Part shown: positions 33,642 through 41,563 of the stretch, piece by piece
Numbering within the stretch: position 1 is the stretch's first letter
Layout of the letters: the number at the start of each line of letters is the position of its first letter
Source of the DNA: CALFCX01 sp041650595
Lineage (GTDB): Bacteria; Margulisbacteria; WOR-1; JAKLHX01
DNA length: 64,000 nt
Direction: 5' to 3'
NCBI GenBank assembly: GCA_041650595.1
Contig: JBAZKW010000002.1
Coordinates: 1 to 64,000, forward strand
Translations under genes and position numbers: made by a program
Notes under the pieces: generated by a model
Databases searched by the model: none
The model's input: the letters and a program-made list of their open reading frames with translations, nothing else
What the model was told of the DNA's origin: nothing

Positions 33642-35150
33642 TCAACTGTAAAGCAGATAATTTATGGCGGTAAGGACTCCCGCACCGCTTGCGCCTTTGC
33701 CCCAGAACCGGATATCTCTATCAAGGCTTGCGATATTGGCAATATCCACATGTACCCAAGGGGTATCCCCGACAAATTCTTTCAGGAACATCGCCCCTGT
33801 GCTGGTGCTGGCTTTCCCAAGGTCCGAACAGTTCTTAATATCTGCAACGGTGCTTTTCAAATACTGCCTGTATTCATCGTACAGCGGCAGCTCCCACAGT
33901 CTTTCTCCGGATTTTTCCGCCGAGGCGATCACTGTTTCGGTAAGTTCTTTGTCGTTGCCGACCGCGGCTGCGGCTATATCGCCGAGACAGGTAGTACAAG
34001 CGCCCGTAAGTGTGGCAAAATCTATTATTTTTTCGGCGCCGAGCTTTTTTGCATAGGTGATCGCATCCGCCAGTACAAGCCTGCCTTCCGCGTCGGTCGA
34101 GATTATCTCAACAGTCTTGCCGGACAAAGTTTTTATGACATCCCCCGGCTTAAGTGCTCCGCCGGAGGGCATATTTTCTACGAGAGGTATTACGGCCAGT
34201 ATGTTTTTTTTGACGGACAATTTTGCGGCAGCTTCCATGGCAAAAAGCACCGCGGCCGCTCCGGCCATGTCTTCTTTCATGTCCTCCATCTTTTTCGACG
34301 GCTTGATCGAAATGCCGCCCGAATCGAATGTTACGCCCTTTCCGATGAGCGCTACGAATTTTGAATTTTTTCCTGAACCGTTATATTCTATGACCAGGAC
34401 AACGGGTTCGTGGTCGCTCCCCTTGGCAACGCCCCAAATCGCTCCCATGCCTATCTTTTTGATCTGTGCGGCATCCAACACTTTGAGTCTTAGACTGTTC
34501 TTTGAACAGACGTTTTTTGCCTTTACAGCAAATATTTTTGGGGTGAGCATGTTCGACGGCATGTTTACAAGCTCGCGTGCGCTGTTGACTGCACTGCCGC
34601 AGATACTGCCCAACTCAATAGCCTTTTTATAGGTTTTTGAGTAAGCCGTATTTTTTTCTACTATCAGAAGGCTATCAACAGAAAAATTGCCCTCATCTTC
34701 CTTGCCTGTTTTATATCCTGAGAATTCATAGTTTTGTATGAGCGCGGCTTCTACAAAACTTCTGCATGTCTCAAATGGCCCCGCGCCCGAAACTCCGTCT
34801 GACGGAACAACAACCGCTACAGAGCTTACCTTCATCTTCTTTGCTTGTTTTACTGTTTCCGCGGCTATCATTCTTACTGCTTCTAGATTAAAATCACCTC
34901 TCTTGCCGGAACCGACGATCAAAACATATTTTGCGGAAAGCTTCCCGTGCGTGTGCAACAAAAAGCTGGAAGAAAGTTTTCCTGAGATCTCTTTTCCCGA
35001 GATCAGTGAAGAAATGATCCCTTTGAGCGCTTTGTCGACAGAACCAAGTTCTCCGGCGGCTTTTAGTGCACCTTCAAAGATATTGATGGAAAGAAGGTCG
35101 CATCTAACCTTTGTGATATCTTTATTCAGTATTTCTATCTTCATCCGCAT
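33642..35150 (-). CDS. pepA: Leucyl aminopeptidase (M17, PepA)
   Basis: Two-zinc cytosolic aminopeptidase of 502 aa. The family signature is NTDAEGRLVLADAITYA (within STDAEGRLVLADA, near residue 350). The earlier metal/lysine site is LIGKGVTFDSGGISIKPSKKMEDMKEDMAGAA. The N-terminal macro-like domain (KIEILNKDITKVRCDLLSINIFEGA) is present. It releases N-terminal residues from peptides, which fits with a peptide importer elsewhere in the window. The start may be the second Met (35144). It lies 6 bases after lemA. Confidence 0.95.
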   Translation of the reverse strand: MRMKIEILNKDITKVRCDLLSINIFEGALKAAGELGSVDKALKGIISSLISGKEISGKLSSSFLLHTHGKLSAKYVLIVGSGKRGDFNLEAVRMIAAETVKQAKKMKVSSVAVVVPSDGVSGAGPFETCRSFVEAALIQNYEFSGYKTGKEDEGNFSVDSLLIVEKNTAYSKTYKKAIELGSICGSAVNSARELVNMPSNMLTPKIFAVKAKNVCSKNSLRLKVLDAAQIKKIGMGAIWGVAKGSDHEPVVLVIEYNGSGKNSKFVALIGKGVTFDSGGISIKPSKKMEDMKEDMAGAAAVLFAMEAAAKLSVKKNILAVIPLVENMPSGGALKPGDVIKTLSGKTVEIISTDAEGRLVLADAITYAKKLGAEKIIDFATLTGACTTCLGDIAAAAVGNDKELTETVIASAEKSGERLWELPLYDEYRQYLKSTVADIKNCSDLGKASTSTGAMFLKEFVGDTPWVHVDIANIASLDRDIRFWGKGASGAGVLTAINYLLYS

Positions 35151-35156
35151 TGTTTA

Positions 35157-35723
35157 TTAAAATTTTACCGCGGGGGCCTGTTCGGCTCCTTTGACGGAGG
35201 CGAACATCGGCTTTTCGCGTTCAAATCCGAACATTCCCGCAAATATGACCGTAGGGAACCTTCTTACGGAAGTATTATAATCCTGAACGCTCTCGTTATA
35301 TCTCATCCTGGCCACGGCGATCCTGTTCTCGGTCCCTTCAAGATTGTCCATGAGCTGCCTAAAGTTGGCATCGGCTTTAAGATTGGGATAATTTTCTGCG
35401 ATCGCCAAAAGCCTTGAAAGCGCGCTGTCCAGGCCGCCAGAAGCATCAATCTTCCCTTTTACTGTAGTTGCTCCCGCAAGGCGAGCTCTGGCATCGGCTA
35501 TGTAGGTAAATATGTCTTTTTCATGGATTTGATATCCTTTAACTGTGTTTACGAGATTTGGGATAAGATCAAGCCTTCTTTGATACTGACTCTCTACCTG
35601 GGCCCAGGCCGTTGTGACGGTCACTTCTTTCGATACGAGGCTGTTGTATATGCCTACGATCCCTCCGGTAATGATCACAACCACCGCAATGATACCGATT
35701 CCCCACATCATTCCTTTGGACAT
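35157..35723 (-). CDS. lemA: LemA-family membrane protein
   Basis: A 188-residue protein with an N-out single helix (MWGIGIIAVVVIITGGIVGIYNSLV) and the LemA core (AWAQVESQYQRRLDLIPNLVNTVKGY, then RARLAGA, NLKADANFRQLMDNLEGTENRIAVARMRYNESVQDYNTSVRRFPTVIFAGMFGF). The start at 35723 (MSKGMM) has AAAGGAGAAAG upstream; an in-frame ATG 21 bases earlier lies in front of that site. It is paired, as usual, with a TPM-domain gene. The role in the envelope is not established. Confidence 0.93.
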   Translation of the reverse strand: MSKGMMWGIGIIAVVVIITGGIVGIYNSLVSKEVTVTTAWAQVESQYQRRLDLIPNLVNTVKGYQIHEKDIFTYIADARARLAGATTVKGKIDASGGLDSALSRLLAIAENYPNLKADANFRQLMDNLEGTENRIAVARMRYNESVQDYNTSVRRFPTVIFAGMFGFEREKPMFASVKGAEQAPAVKF

Positions 35724-35755
35724 TGATCTTTCTCCTTTCGACAAAAATTCTTTTC

Positions 35756-35784
35756 GTACGGGCGGGTTTACAACCCGCCCCTAC
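35756..35784. repeat. Second REP-like palindrome (intergenic)
   Basis: GTACGGGCGGGTTT and its complement AACCCGCCCCTAC around a short loop, between the TPM gene and lemA. It matches the palindrome in the RAYT gene (14045-14073) with one arm mismatch and a loop change. Confidence 0.88.
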
Positions 35785-35790
35785 CGTAAT

Positions 35791-36630
35791 CTACCACGAT
35801 CTCCCAGCTCCGCCGCCGCCTGATCCTCCGCCGCTGAAGCCTCCGAATCCGCCTCCAAAACTTCCACCGCTGCCAAACCCGCCTCCGTAAAATCCTCCGC
35901 CGCTAAAACCTCTCCCGTTAAATCCGCCTTTGGAAGCGACCACGCCCATTATAGCACCGATGAAAATACCAACGACACCGGCAAAAACAAACCCGAGCAG
36001 TGCTCCCACTAATGCAGAAAGCGCTCCGCGAAATGCTTTTTCGCCTAACTTTGCAGATATAAGTAAAGCTGCAATAAAGATTAGAAAGACCAAAAGCACA
36101 AGATATCCGGTATTGGAGTTTCTCTTTTTGACCGGAACGGAAGGATCGTATTCTTTTATTACTTTATCGGCAAGCACAGAAGTCCCGTCATAAAGCCCCT
36201 GGCCGTAATTTTTTTCTTTGAAAGACGGCAGGATTTTTTCGTCTATGACCTTGCCGCAAAAACCGTCGGTCAAAATCCCTTCAAGCCCGTAGCCGACCTC
36301 TATTTCGATACGCCGGTCTTCTATAGCGGCCAGCACCAACACGCCGTTATCTTTGCCTTTTTCTCCGATACCCCATTTTTTAAAAAGCTCGACCGCGTAA
36401 GTCTTTGCATCAAGCGGCGCGGTTGTTCTTACAGTAACCACAGCCAGCTCAGAACCGTTCTTCGCTTTTAATGAAGAAGCAAGCTTTTCGATATTTGAGA
36501 TATTTACCGGACCTATGACTTTTGCAAAATCATTGACAGCCCCGACCGGAGGAGGAAATTTCATGTCGGCCGCAAAACCGGCAGAAGTCAAAAGTATGAA
36601 CGCGGCAAAATAAAGGAATATTTTCTTCAT
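35791..36630 (-). CDS. TPM-domain membrane protein (YgcG-like)
   Basis: A 279-residue protein. A signal peptide (MKKIFLYFAAFILLTSAGFA) is followed by the TPM domain (VNDFAKVIGPVNISNIEKLASSLKAKNGSELAVVTV...; GVLVLAAIEDRRIEIEVGYGLEGILTDGFCG). Two membrane helices near residues 180 and 210-235 follow, and then a Gly-rich tail (FSGGGFYGGGFGSGGSFGGGF) ending GRSW. This is the usual form of the LemA partner. It lies 12 bases after ndk. It was formerly mis-called methanol dehydrogenase regulator; function remains unclear. Confidence 0.9.
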   Translation of the reverse strand: MKKIFLYFAAFILLTSAGFAADMKFPPPVGAVNDFAKVIGPVNISNIEKLASSLKAKNGSELAVVTVRTTAPLDAKTYAVELFKKWGIGEKGKDNGVLVLAAIEDRRIEIEVGYGLEGILTDGFCGKVIDEKILPSFKEKNYGQGLYDGTSVLADKVIKEYDPSVPVKKRNSNTGYLVLLVFLIFIAALLISAKLGEKAFRGALSALVGALLGFVFAGVVGIFIGAIMGVVASKGGFNGRGFSGGGFYGGGFGSGGSFGGGFGGFSGGGSGGGGAGRSW

Positions 36631-36642
36631 CCATGGGCCTCC

Positions 36643-37059
36643 TTATTCAAAAAATATTGTCAGTTCGCGCTGTGCGCTTTGGACCGAATCGGAACCGTGT
36701 ACGGTATTTTTTATAACTTTGGACCCGGGATCATCGAATTTATAATCTCCGCGGATCGTGCCTGATAGAGCTTCTTTTGGATTTGTAGGCCCCATAAGAC
36801 TCCTCATAATGGAAACGGCATTATCGCCTTCGACACGCATCACTTTTACCTGCCCTGACATAAGATATTCCACCAGCGGACCAAAATATTTTTGGTCCTT
36901 ATGCTCGCTGTAGAGCCGCTCGGCTTGCTCGCGCGTTACATAGATATCCTTTTCTTCAATTACTTTCAGGCCGCTTGCGAGGATCCTTGAGATTATTGCA
37001 GGCGCAAGCCCTCGCTGCATGCCGTCCGGCTTGACCATGACAAAGGTCTTTTCAGGCAC
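36643..37059 (-). CDS. ndk: Nucleoside-diphosphate kinase
   Basis: A 138-residue NDP kinase that balances NTP pools by phosphohistidine transfer. It has TFVMVKPDGMQRGL at the start, the RVEGDNAVSIMRSLMGPTNPKEA stretch, and the catalytic His in NTVHGSDSVQSAQREL near residue 120. The start overlaps argH by 8 bases, so it is translated with the arginine genes. Confidence 0.96.
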   Translation of the reverse strand: MPEKTFVMVKPDGMQRGLAPAIISRILASGLKVIEEKDIYVTREQAERLYSEHKDQKYFGPLVEYLMSGQVKVMRVEGDNAVSIMRSLMGPTNPKEALSGTIRGDYKFDDPGSKVIKNTVHGSDSVQSAQRELTIFFE

Positions 37060-38434
37060 GCTTGAGGTCCTCTTTTGCCTCTCTTATCGCCAGAGCAACC
37101 TGATTTTTTGCCGTGCCGCCGATCACATTCCGGCGGGCAATGCTTGCCTCAATTGTCAGATGATCGTGAACATCTTCGGTTATCTTGTCGCAGAATTTTT
37201 TGTAATCTTTGCTGGAAAGCTGGAACAGATCCCGCCCTGTTTCGACGCAGTGTTTCACGATTTTTCCCGTTATTTCGTGTGCCGACCTGAACGGGATCCC
37301 CTTGCGTACCAGATAATCGGCCAGGTCGGTTGCCGTAAGGCAGCCCTTTTCCGCAGCAGAGAACATGTTCACGTCTTTTATCGTCGCGGTCTTCAGCAAT
37401 TTTTCCATCATAACAAGGCAGGGTTTGATAGTATCGACCGCATCAAAAACACATTCTTTATCTTCCTGCATGTCGCGGTTATAGGCAAGCGGCAGGGCTT
37501 TCATGATAGTAAGCATGGCAACAAGACTTCCGTAGACCCTGCCGGTCTTGCCGCGCACAAGCTCCGCGACATCCGGATTTTTTTTCTGAGGCATGATACT
37601 GGAACCGGTGCTAAACTCATCCGCCAGCTCGATAAATTTGAACTCGGCTGTTGCCCACAAGATGAGCTCTTCGGCAAGCCGTGACAGGTGCATCATGCAG
37701 ATGCTGCAGTCCGAAAGAAATTCTATGGCAAAATCCCTGTCAGATACGGCATCCAAACTGTTTTTTGAGACCGAAGAAAAACCCAGTTCTTTTGCGATGA
37801 GCTTTCGGTCAATGTTGTAACCGGTACCCGCAAGCGCAGCGGATCCCAGAGGCAGGACATTGACCCTTTCAAGGCATTCCAAAAACCTTTGCGAGTCCCT
37901 TTTGAACATCCGATAATACGCCATAAGATGATGCGACAAAAGCACGGGCTGTGCTTTTTGCATATGGGTGTAACCGGGCATGGCAATATCGATGTATTCT
38001 TCTGAAAGTTTTATCAGTGTTTTCCGGAACTGTTTCAATATGCTTTTTATTGAGATTATTTCTTCCCTCAGGTACATCCTGAAATCTGTGACTACCTGGT
38101 CGTTGCGGCTGCGTCCCGTATGTATCTTTTTCCCGGCCTCGCCCACTCTATCGGTCAAAAGCATTTCGATATTCATATGGATATCTTCGTGCTGTTTTGT
38201 TAACTTGATCTTGCCTTCGGCAATGTCTTTTTCTATTTTTGTGAGCGCCGAAGCTATCTGCGTGTATTCGGTTTGCTTAAGTACTTTTGCTTTTAGAAGC
38301 GCCTTCGCATAGGCGCGAGTACCTTCTATGTCCTCCCTAAAAAGACGCTTATCAAATTCTATGGAAGATCCGAACTCTTCAAGAGATTGGTCTGTCGGCG
38401 CAGAAAACCTTCCGCTCCAAGCTTTTTTTGTCAT
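37052..38434 (-). CDS. argH: Argininosuccinate lyase
   Basis: Last enzyme of arginine synthesis, splitting argininosuccinate to arginine and fumarate (460 aa). It opens KAWSGRFSAPTDQSLEEFGSSIEFDKRL. It has HTGRSRNDQVVTDFRMYLR, TRMQ-like GYTHMQKAQPVLLSHHL and the fumarase-superfamily signature GSSIMPQKKNPDVAEL with the catalytic Ser. A ribosome site (AAAGGAG) lies just after a palindromic repeat element that separates it from argG. Confidence 0.97.
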   Translation of the reverse strand: MTKKAWSGRFSAPTDQSLEEFGSSIEFDKRLFREDIEGTRAYAKALLKAKVLKQTEYTQIASALTKIEKDIAEGKIKLTKQHEDIHMNIEMLLTDRVGEAGKKIHTGRSRNDQVVTDFRMYLREEIISIKSILKQFRKTLIKLSEEYIDIAMPGYTHMQKAQPVLLSHHLMAYYRMFKRDSQRFLECLERVNVLPLGSAALAGTGYNIDRKLIAKELGFSSVSKNSLDAVSDRDFAIEFLSDCSICMMHLSRLAEELILWATAEFKFIELADEFSTGSSIMPQKKNPDVAELVRGKTGRVYGSLVAMLTIMKALPLAYNRDMQEDKECVFDAVDTIKPCLVMMEKLLKTATIKDVNMFSAAEKGCLTATDLADYLVRKGIPFRSAHEITGKIVKHCVETGRDLFQLSSKDYKKFCDKITEDVHDHLTIEASIARRNVIGGTAKNQVALAIREAKEDLKRA

Positions 38435-38449
38435 CTTTTTCTCCTTTAG

Positions 38450-38522
38450 AACTCACCCCCAAGCTTCGCTTACGCTCAGCTTCTCCCCCTCTCTTGATAA
38501 GAGAGGGGGCAGGGGGTGAGTT
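38450..38522. repeat. MITE-like palindromic element between argG and argH
   Basis: Terminal inverted repeats AACTCACCCCC (38450-38460) and GGGGGTGAGTT (38512-38522) enclose a perfect 11-bp hairpin (CCCCCTCTCTT 38485-38495, loop GAT, 38499-38509). The right end overlaps the argG stop codon and the left end abuts the argH ribosome site. The hairpin in the mRNA could affect argH expression. Confidence 0.85.
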
Positions 38523-39715
38523 TATTTTCTCCCCATCCCCTTCATCTGCAAACCGAAAAGTTTAATAAACCCTTCGGCATCTTTCTGATTGTAGATCTCA
38601 TCCTCTTCAAAAGTGGCCAGATCCGCATTGTATAGCGAATTGACGGATTTTCTGCCTACAATATTGCAATTTCCTTTATACAGTTTGACACGGACCTTGC
38701 CGGTAACTTTTTTCTGCGTAAGATCCACAAAACCATCAAGAGCCTCTCTTAAAGGACAAAACCACTGTCCGTTGTAAATAAGCTGGGCATACTTTACCGA
38801 GATAATCTGCTTGTAATGCAAAGTTTCCCTGTCAAGAGTTATGGTCTCAAGTGCTCTGTGAGCGGCAAGCAATACGGTCCCGGCCGGGGTTTCGTAAACG
38901 CCTCTTGATTTTATCCCGACCAGGCGGTTCTCTACTATATCGATGCGGCCCACACCGTTTTGTCCTGCTATGACATTCAGATTTTCAATAAGTGTAGCGG
39001 GCGTCAATTTTTTCCCGTTCAAACTGACGGGACAGCCTTTTTCAAAACCGATCTCGACATATGTCGGTTTATTCGGGGCTTTTTCCGGAGAGGTCGTCAG
39101 AATGAACATGTCATCCTTGGGTTCATTGTACGGATCTTCAAGGATCCCGCCTTCATAGCTTATGTGCCAAAGATTACGATCCATCGAATACGGTTTTTCT
39201 TTAGTTATAGTTATCGGGATCTTGTGACGCTTAGCATATTCTATTTCTTCTGTCCTTGATTTGAGGTCCCACTCGCGCCAAGGGGCTATTATGTCAAGCT
39301 CCGGCGCCAAGGACATGAATGTGAGCTCAAAACGCACCTGATCGTTGCCTTTGCCTGTTGCCCCGTGGGCTACGGCATCTGCTTTTTCTTTTTTTGCTAT
39401 TTCAACCTGTCTTTTTGCGATCAGAGGACGCGCGATAGAAGTGCCCAGTAGATACTGCTCTTCATAGACCGCGCCGGCTTTGAGCATTTTGAAGATGTAT
39501 TCTTTGGCAAATTCTTCGCGAAGATCTTCGATGTATACCTTTGAAGCCCCTGTTTTCAGCGCTTTTTGTTTAAGCCCCGAAAGCTCTTCCGCCTGGCCGA
39601 CATCCGCGGCATAAGCAATGACTTCGCAGTTATATTTATCTTTCAGCCACTTGATCATTATGGAAGTGTCAAGACCTCCGGAATATGCAAGAACTATCTT
39701 ATTTATCTGTTTCAT
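38522..39715 (-). CDS. argG: Argininosuccinate synthase
   Basis: ATP-dependent ligation of citrulline and aspartate (397 aa). The N-type ATP pyrophosphatase loop is VLAYSGGLDTSIMIKWL. Also visible are GATGKGNDQVRFEL, KPYSMDRNLWHISYEGG and the later GRIDIVENRLVGIKSRGVYETPAG. It lies 12 bases after argF and is followed by the MITE-like element. Confidence 0.97.
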   Translation of the reverse strand: MKQINKIVLAYSGGLDTSIMIKWLKDKYNCEVIAYAADVGQAEELSGLKQKALKTGASKVYIEDLREEFAKEYIFKMLKAGAVYEEQYLLGTSIARPLIAKRQVEIAKKEKADAVAHGATGKGNDQVRFELTFMSLAPELDIIAPWREWDLKSRTEEIEYAKRHKIPITITKEKPYSMDRNLWHISYEGGILEDPYNEPKDDMFILTTSPEKAPNKPTYVEIGFEKGCPVSLNGKKLTPATLIENLNVIAGQNGVGRIDIVENRLVGIKSRGVYETPAGTVLLAAHRALETITLDRETLHYKQIISVKYAQLIYNGQWFCPLREALDGFVDLTQKKVTGKVRVKLYKGNCNIVGRKSVNSLYNADLATFEEDEIYNQKDAEGFIKLFGLQMKGMGRK

Positions 39716-39727
39716 TTGTTCCCCTTT

Positions 39728-40597
39728 CTACCCCATTAACATCGCCATCACGGCTTTTTGCACGTGCAAACGGTTTTCCGCCTGATCAAACACTATAGAG
39801 TTCGGCCCGTCAATCACGTCATCCGTTATCTCTTCCCCCCTGTGAGCGGGAAGACAATGCATAATCAGTAGAGGTCGGTCGCGACCGACCTCTACATTTT
39901 TCAGCAATTTACCATTGACCTGATATTTCGCAAAATCTTTGAGCCTTTTCTTCGTTTCTTTTTCCTGGCCCATAGACGTCCATACATCGGTATAGATGAC
40001 ATCAGCATCTTTCACCGCCTGTGTTGGATCGTGCGATATCTCGCAATCTTCCATTTCGTACCCTTTTGGACAGCAAAGAACAAACTTTATCCCTGTCCTT
40101 TTGCACAGAACGTTCAAAGACCGCGCAACATTATTGCCGTCTCCCATAAAAATAAGTTTAAGCCCTTTTATGTTGCCTTTTTTCTCTAAAAGAGTAAAAA
40201 CATCGGCAAGCGCCTGGCAAGGATGAGAATAGTCGCTAAGCGCGTTGATCACCGGGACCGAAGAATACTTTGCCAGCTCCAATACCTTTTCGTGCTCAAA
40301 GGTCCGGATGACGATGCCGTTCACGTATCTCGAAAGCGTTCTGCCCACATCCGCTATTGTTTCGCGTTTTCCGAGTTGCACGGTAGCATCGCTGAGCAGT
40401 ACCGCATGACCGCCCATCTGGTAAATTCCCGTCTCAAATGAAACTCTGGTGCGGGTCGAGGGTTTTTCAAAGATCATCGCAACCGTCTTGCCCTGCAGGG
40501 TCTTGTTCAGGGGCTCTTTTTTGAGCTCTGCCGAAAGGCGGAATATTTCGTCTATCTCGGCAGAAGACAGGCCTTTTATAGATGTAAGGTCTTCCAT
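39728..40597 (-). CDS. argF: Ornithine carbamoyltransferase with a palindrome-encoded insert
   Basis: Makes citrulline from ornithine and carbamoyl phosphate (289 aa from MEDLTSIKG; an in-frame ATG at 40639 lies upstream of the -10 box). It has the carbamoyl-phosphate site FEKPSTRTRVSFE, then NALSDYSHPCQALAD, DVWTSMGQ and the ornithine/catalytic HCLPAHRGEEI. Just before HCLP, residues about 235-243 (VEVGRDRPL) come from a 28-bp perfect palindrome and replace the short segment seen in Bacillus ArgF. The gene leads argF-argG-argH-ndk. A -10 box lies 12 bases before the ATG. Confidence 0.95.
   Translation of the reverse strand: MEDLTSIKGLSSAEIDEIFRLSAELKKEPLNKTLQGKTVAMIFEKPSTRTRVSFETGIYQMGGHAVLLSDATVQLGKRETIADVGRTLSRYVNGIVIRTFEHEKVLELAKYSSVPVINALSDYSHPCQALADVFTLLEKKGNIKGLKLIFMGDGNNVARSLNVLCKRTGIKFVLCCPKGYEMEDCEISHDPTQAVKDADVIYTDVWTSMGQEKETKKRLKDFAKYQVNGKLLKNVEVGRDRPLLIMHCLPAHRGEEITDDVIDGPNSIVFDQAENRLHVQKAVMAMLMG
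39868..39895. repeat. Perfect 28-bp palindrome inside argF
   Basis: Arms GTAGAGGTCGGTCG and CGACCGACCTCTAC meet with no loop. It is in frame and encodes VEVGRDRPL plus part of the next codon. Confidence 0.95.
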
Positions 40598-40609
40598 ATT
40601 GAGACTAAT

Positions 40610-40639
40610 ATAATAACATAAAGGGGAGGGTGAAGGCAA
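40610..40639 (-). promoter_or_regulatory. Promoter of the argF operon
   Basis: TTGCCT (40634-40639) and TATTAT (40610-40615) on the minus strand, 18 bases apart. The start of transcription would fall about five bases before the ATG at 40597, giving a nearly leaderless message. Confidence 0.55.
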
Positions 40640-40657
40640 AAACGTTGGTTAGATCAG

Positions 40658-41347
40658 CTACTTTTTTTCAGTGCCGCCTGCCGGATTGCCTGGCTGGGAC
40701 GGGACTTCTGTTTGATTGGCTTTATCCGGAGCCGGCGTTTCATTTTTTTCGATTTCGGATATAATTGCTTTGGCTCGTTCACGTATTTGGGCATCTTTAC
40801 TCGACAAGGCTTGTTTTAAGGCTGGCAAAGCTCGATTACCTAATTTTACAAGTATACTTTCAGCACCAATGTAAGTTGGCAACAACCCAGGCATTTCTTC
40901 AATCATGATCTTGAAATCAGACGAAGGGGGTATATGGATAACATAATACTTGCCTGTTTCTTTGTTGGACAAATTTTGAATGATCGAAGGAATTACTTTT
41001 TCTGCAATCATTTCAGGAAAACGCATTGCAACCGCTTCTAGTTTTGAACATGCACCTGCAAGTATTTTTTTATCTTCATTTTGCAATTCAGATGATGCTT
41101 CTTCATAAAGTTGCCGACAAACTTTCTTTTCTTCTTCTGCAGAATAAATAATATCTTGAAGGCTTTTTCCCTGGTACTGAAATTGTTTCAGATGGCCAAG
41201 CGGCCCTTTCAATTGATCTAAAGGGTTGTTTTGTCGGTACAGCTCCTCTCTATCAACCTGTGCCACGACAACCCTTTCCGGATAAACAACTCTGTCACAA
41301 ATACCATTTCCACTTCCGGACACACTGCTTTGATCTGTTACATACAT
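40658..41347 (-). CDS. Unknown 229-aa protein with HEAT-like helices
   Basis: I do not recognise it. A strong ribosome site (AGGAGG, 8 bases before the ATG) supports the start. There is no signal peptide or membrane helix. The central and C-terminal parts are helical, with a HEAT-like pair (LGNRALPALKQALSSKDAQIRERAKAIISEIEKN) near residues 165-205. The tail is Pro/Gln/Asn-rich and disordered (PAPDKANQTEVPSQPGNPAGG). It follows the 4056-aa gene by 216 bases on the same strand and may belong to that cluster. Composition is slightly more A+T-rich than the arginine genes. Confidence 0.75.
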   Translation of the reverse strand: MYVTDQSSVSGSGNGICDRVVYPERVVVAQVDREELYRQNNPLDQLKGPLGHLKQFQYQGKSLQDIIYSAEEEKKVCRQLYEEASSELQNEDKKILAGACSKLEAVAMRFPEMIAEKVIPSIIQNLSNKETGKYYVIHIPPSSDFKIMIEEMPGLLPTYIGAESILVKLGNRALPALKQALSSKDAQIRERAKAIISEIEKNETPAPDKANQTEVPSQPGNPAGGTEKK

Positions 41348-41563
41348 AATTAAGACCTCCTATTGAAAATATGCTTCACAAAGTTGTATCGATGCTTTCT
41401 TGGATAAATTTCACTCAAAAGTTTATTGTCTTATTGTCTAATCACTTCTCTTACTATCCCAAAAATGCTGGAAATATGGATAGGGCCCAAAGATCGGCTG
41501 TCTTCGTTGCGGTTACTTAAAGGTATGAGGTTTTCCATGTATAGGAAGGAAGGAAGAAATAGA
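41348..41563. other. Gap between the giant gene and the 229-aa gene
   Basis: Holds the AGGAGG site of the downstream gene and a repeated GTCTTATTGTCTA-like tract. I see no clear promoter, terminator or gene. Confidence 0.5.
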
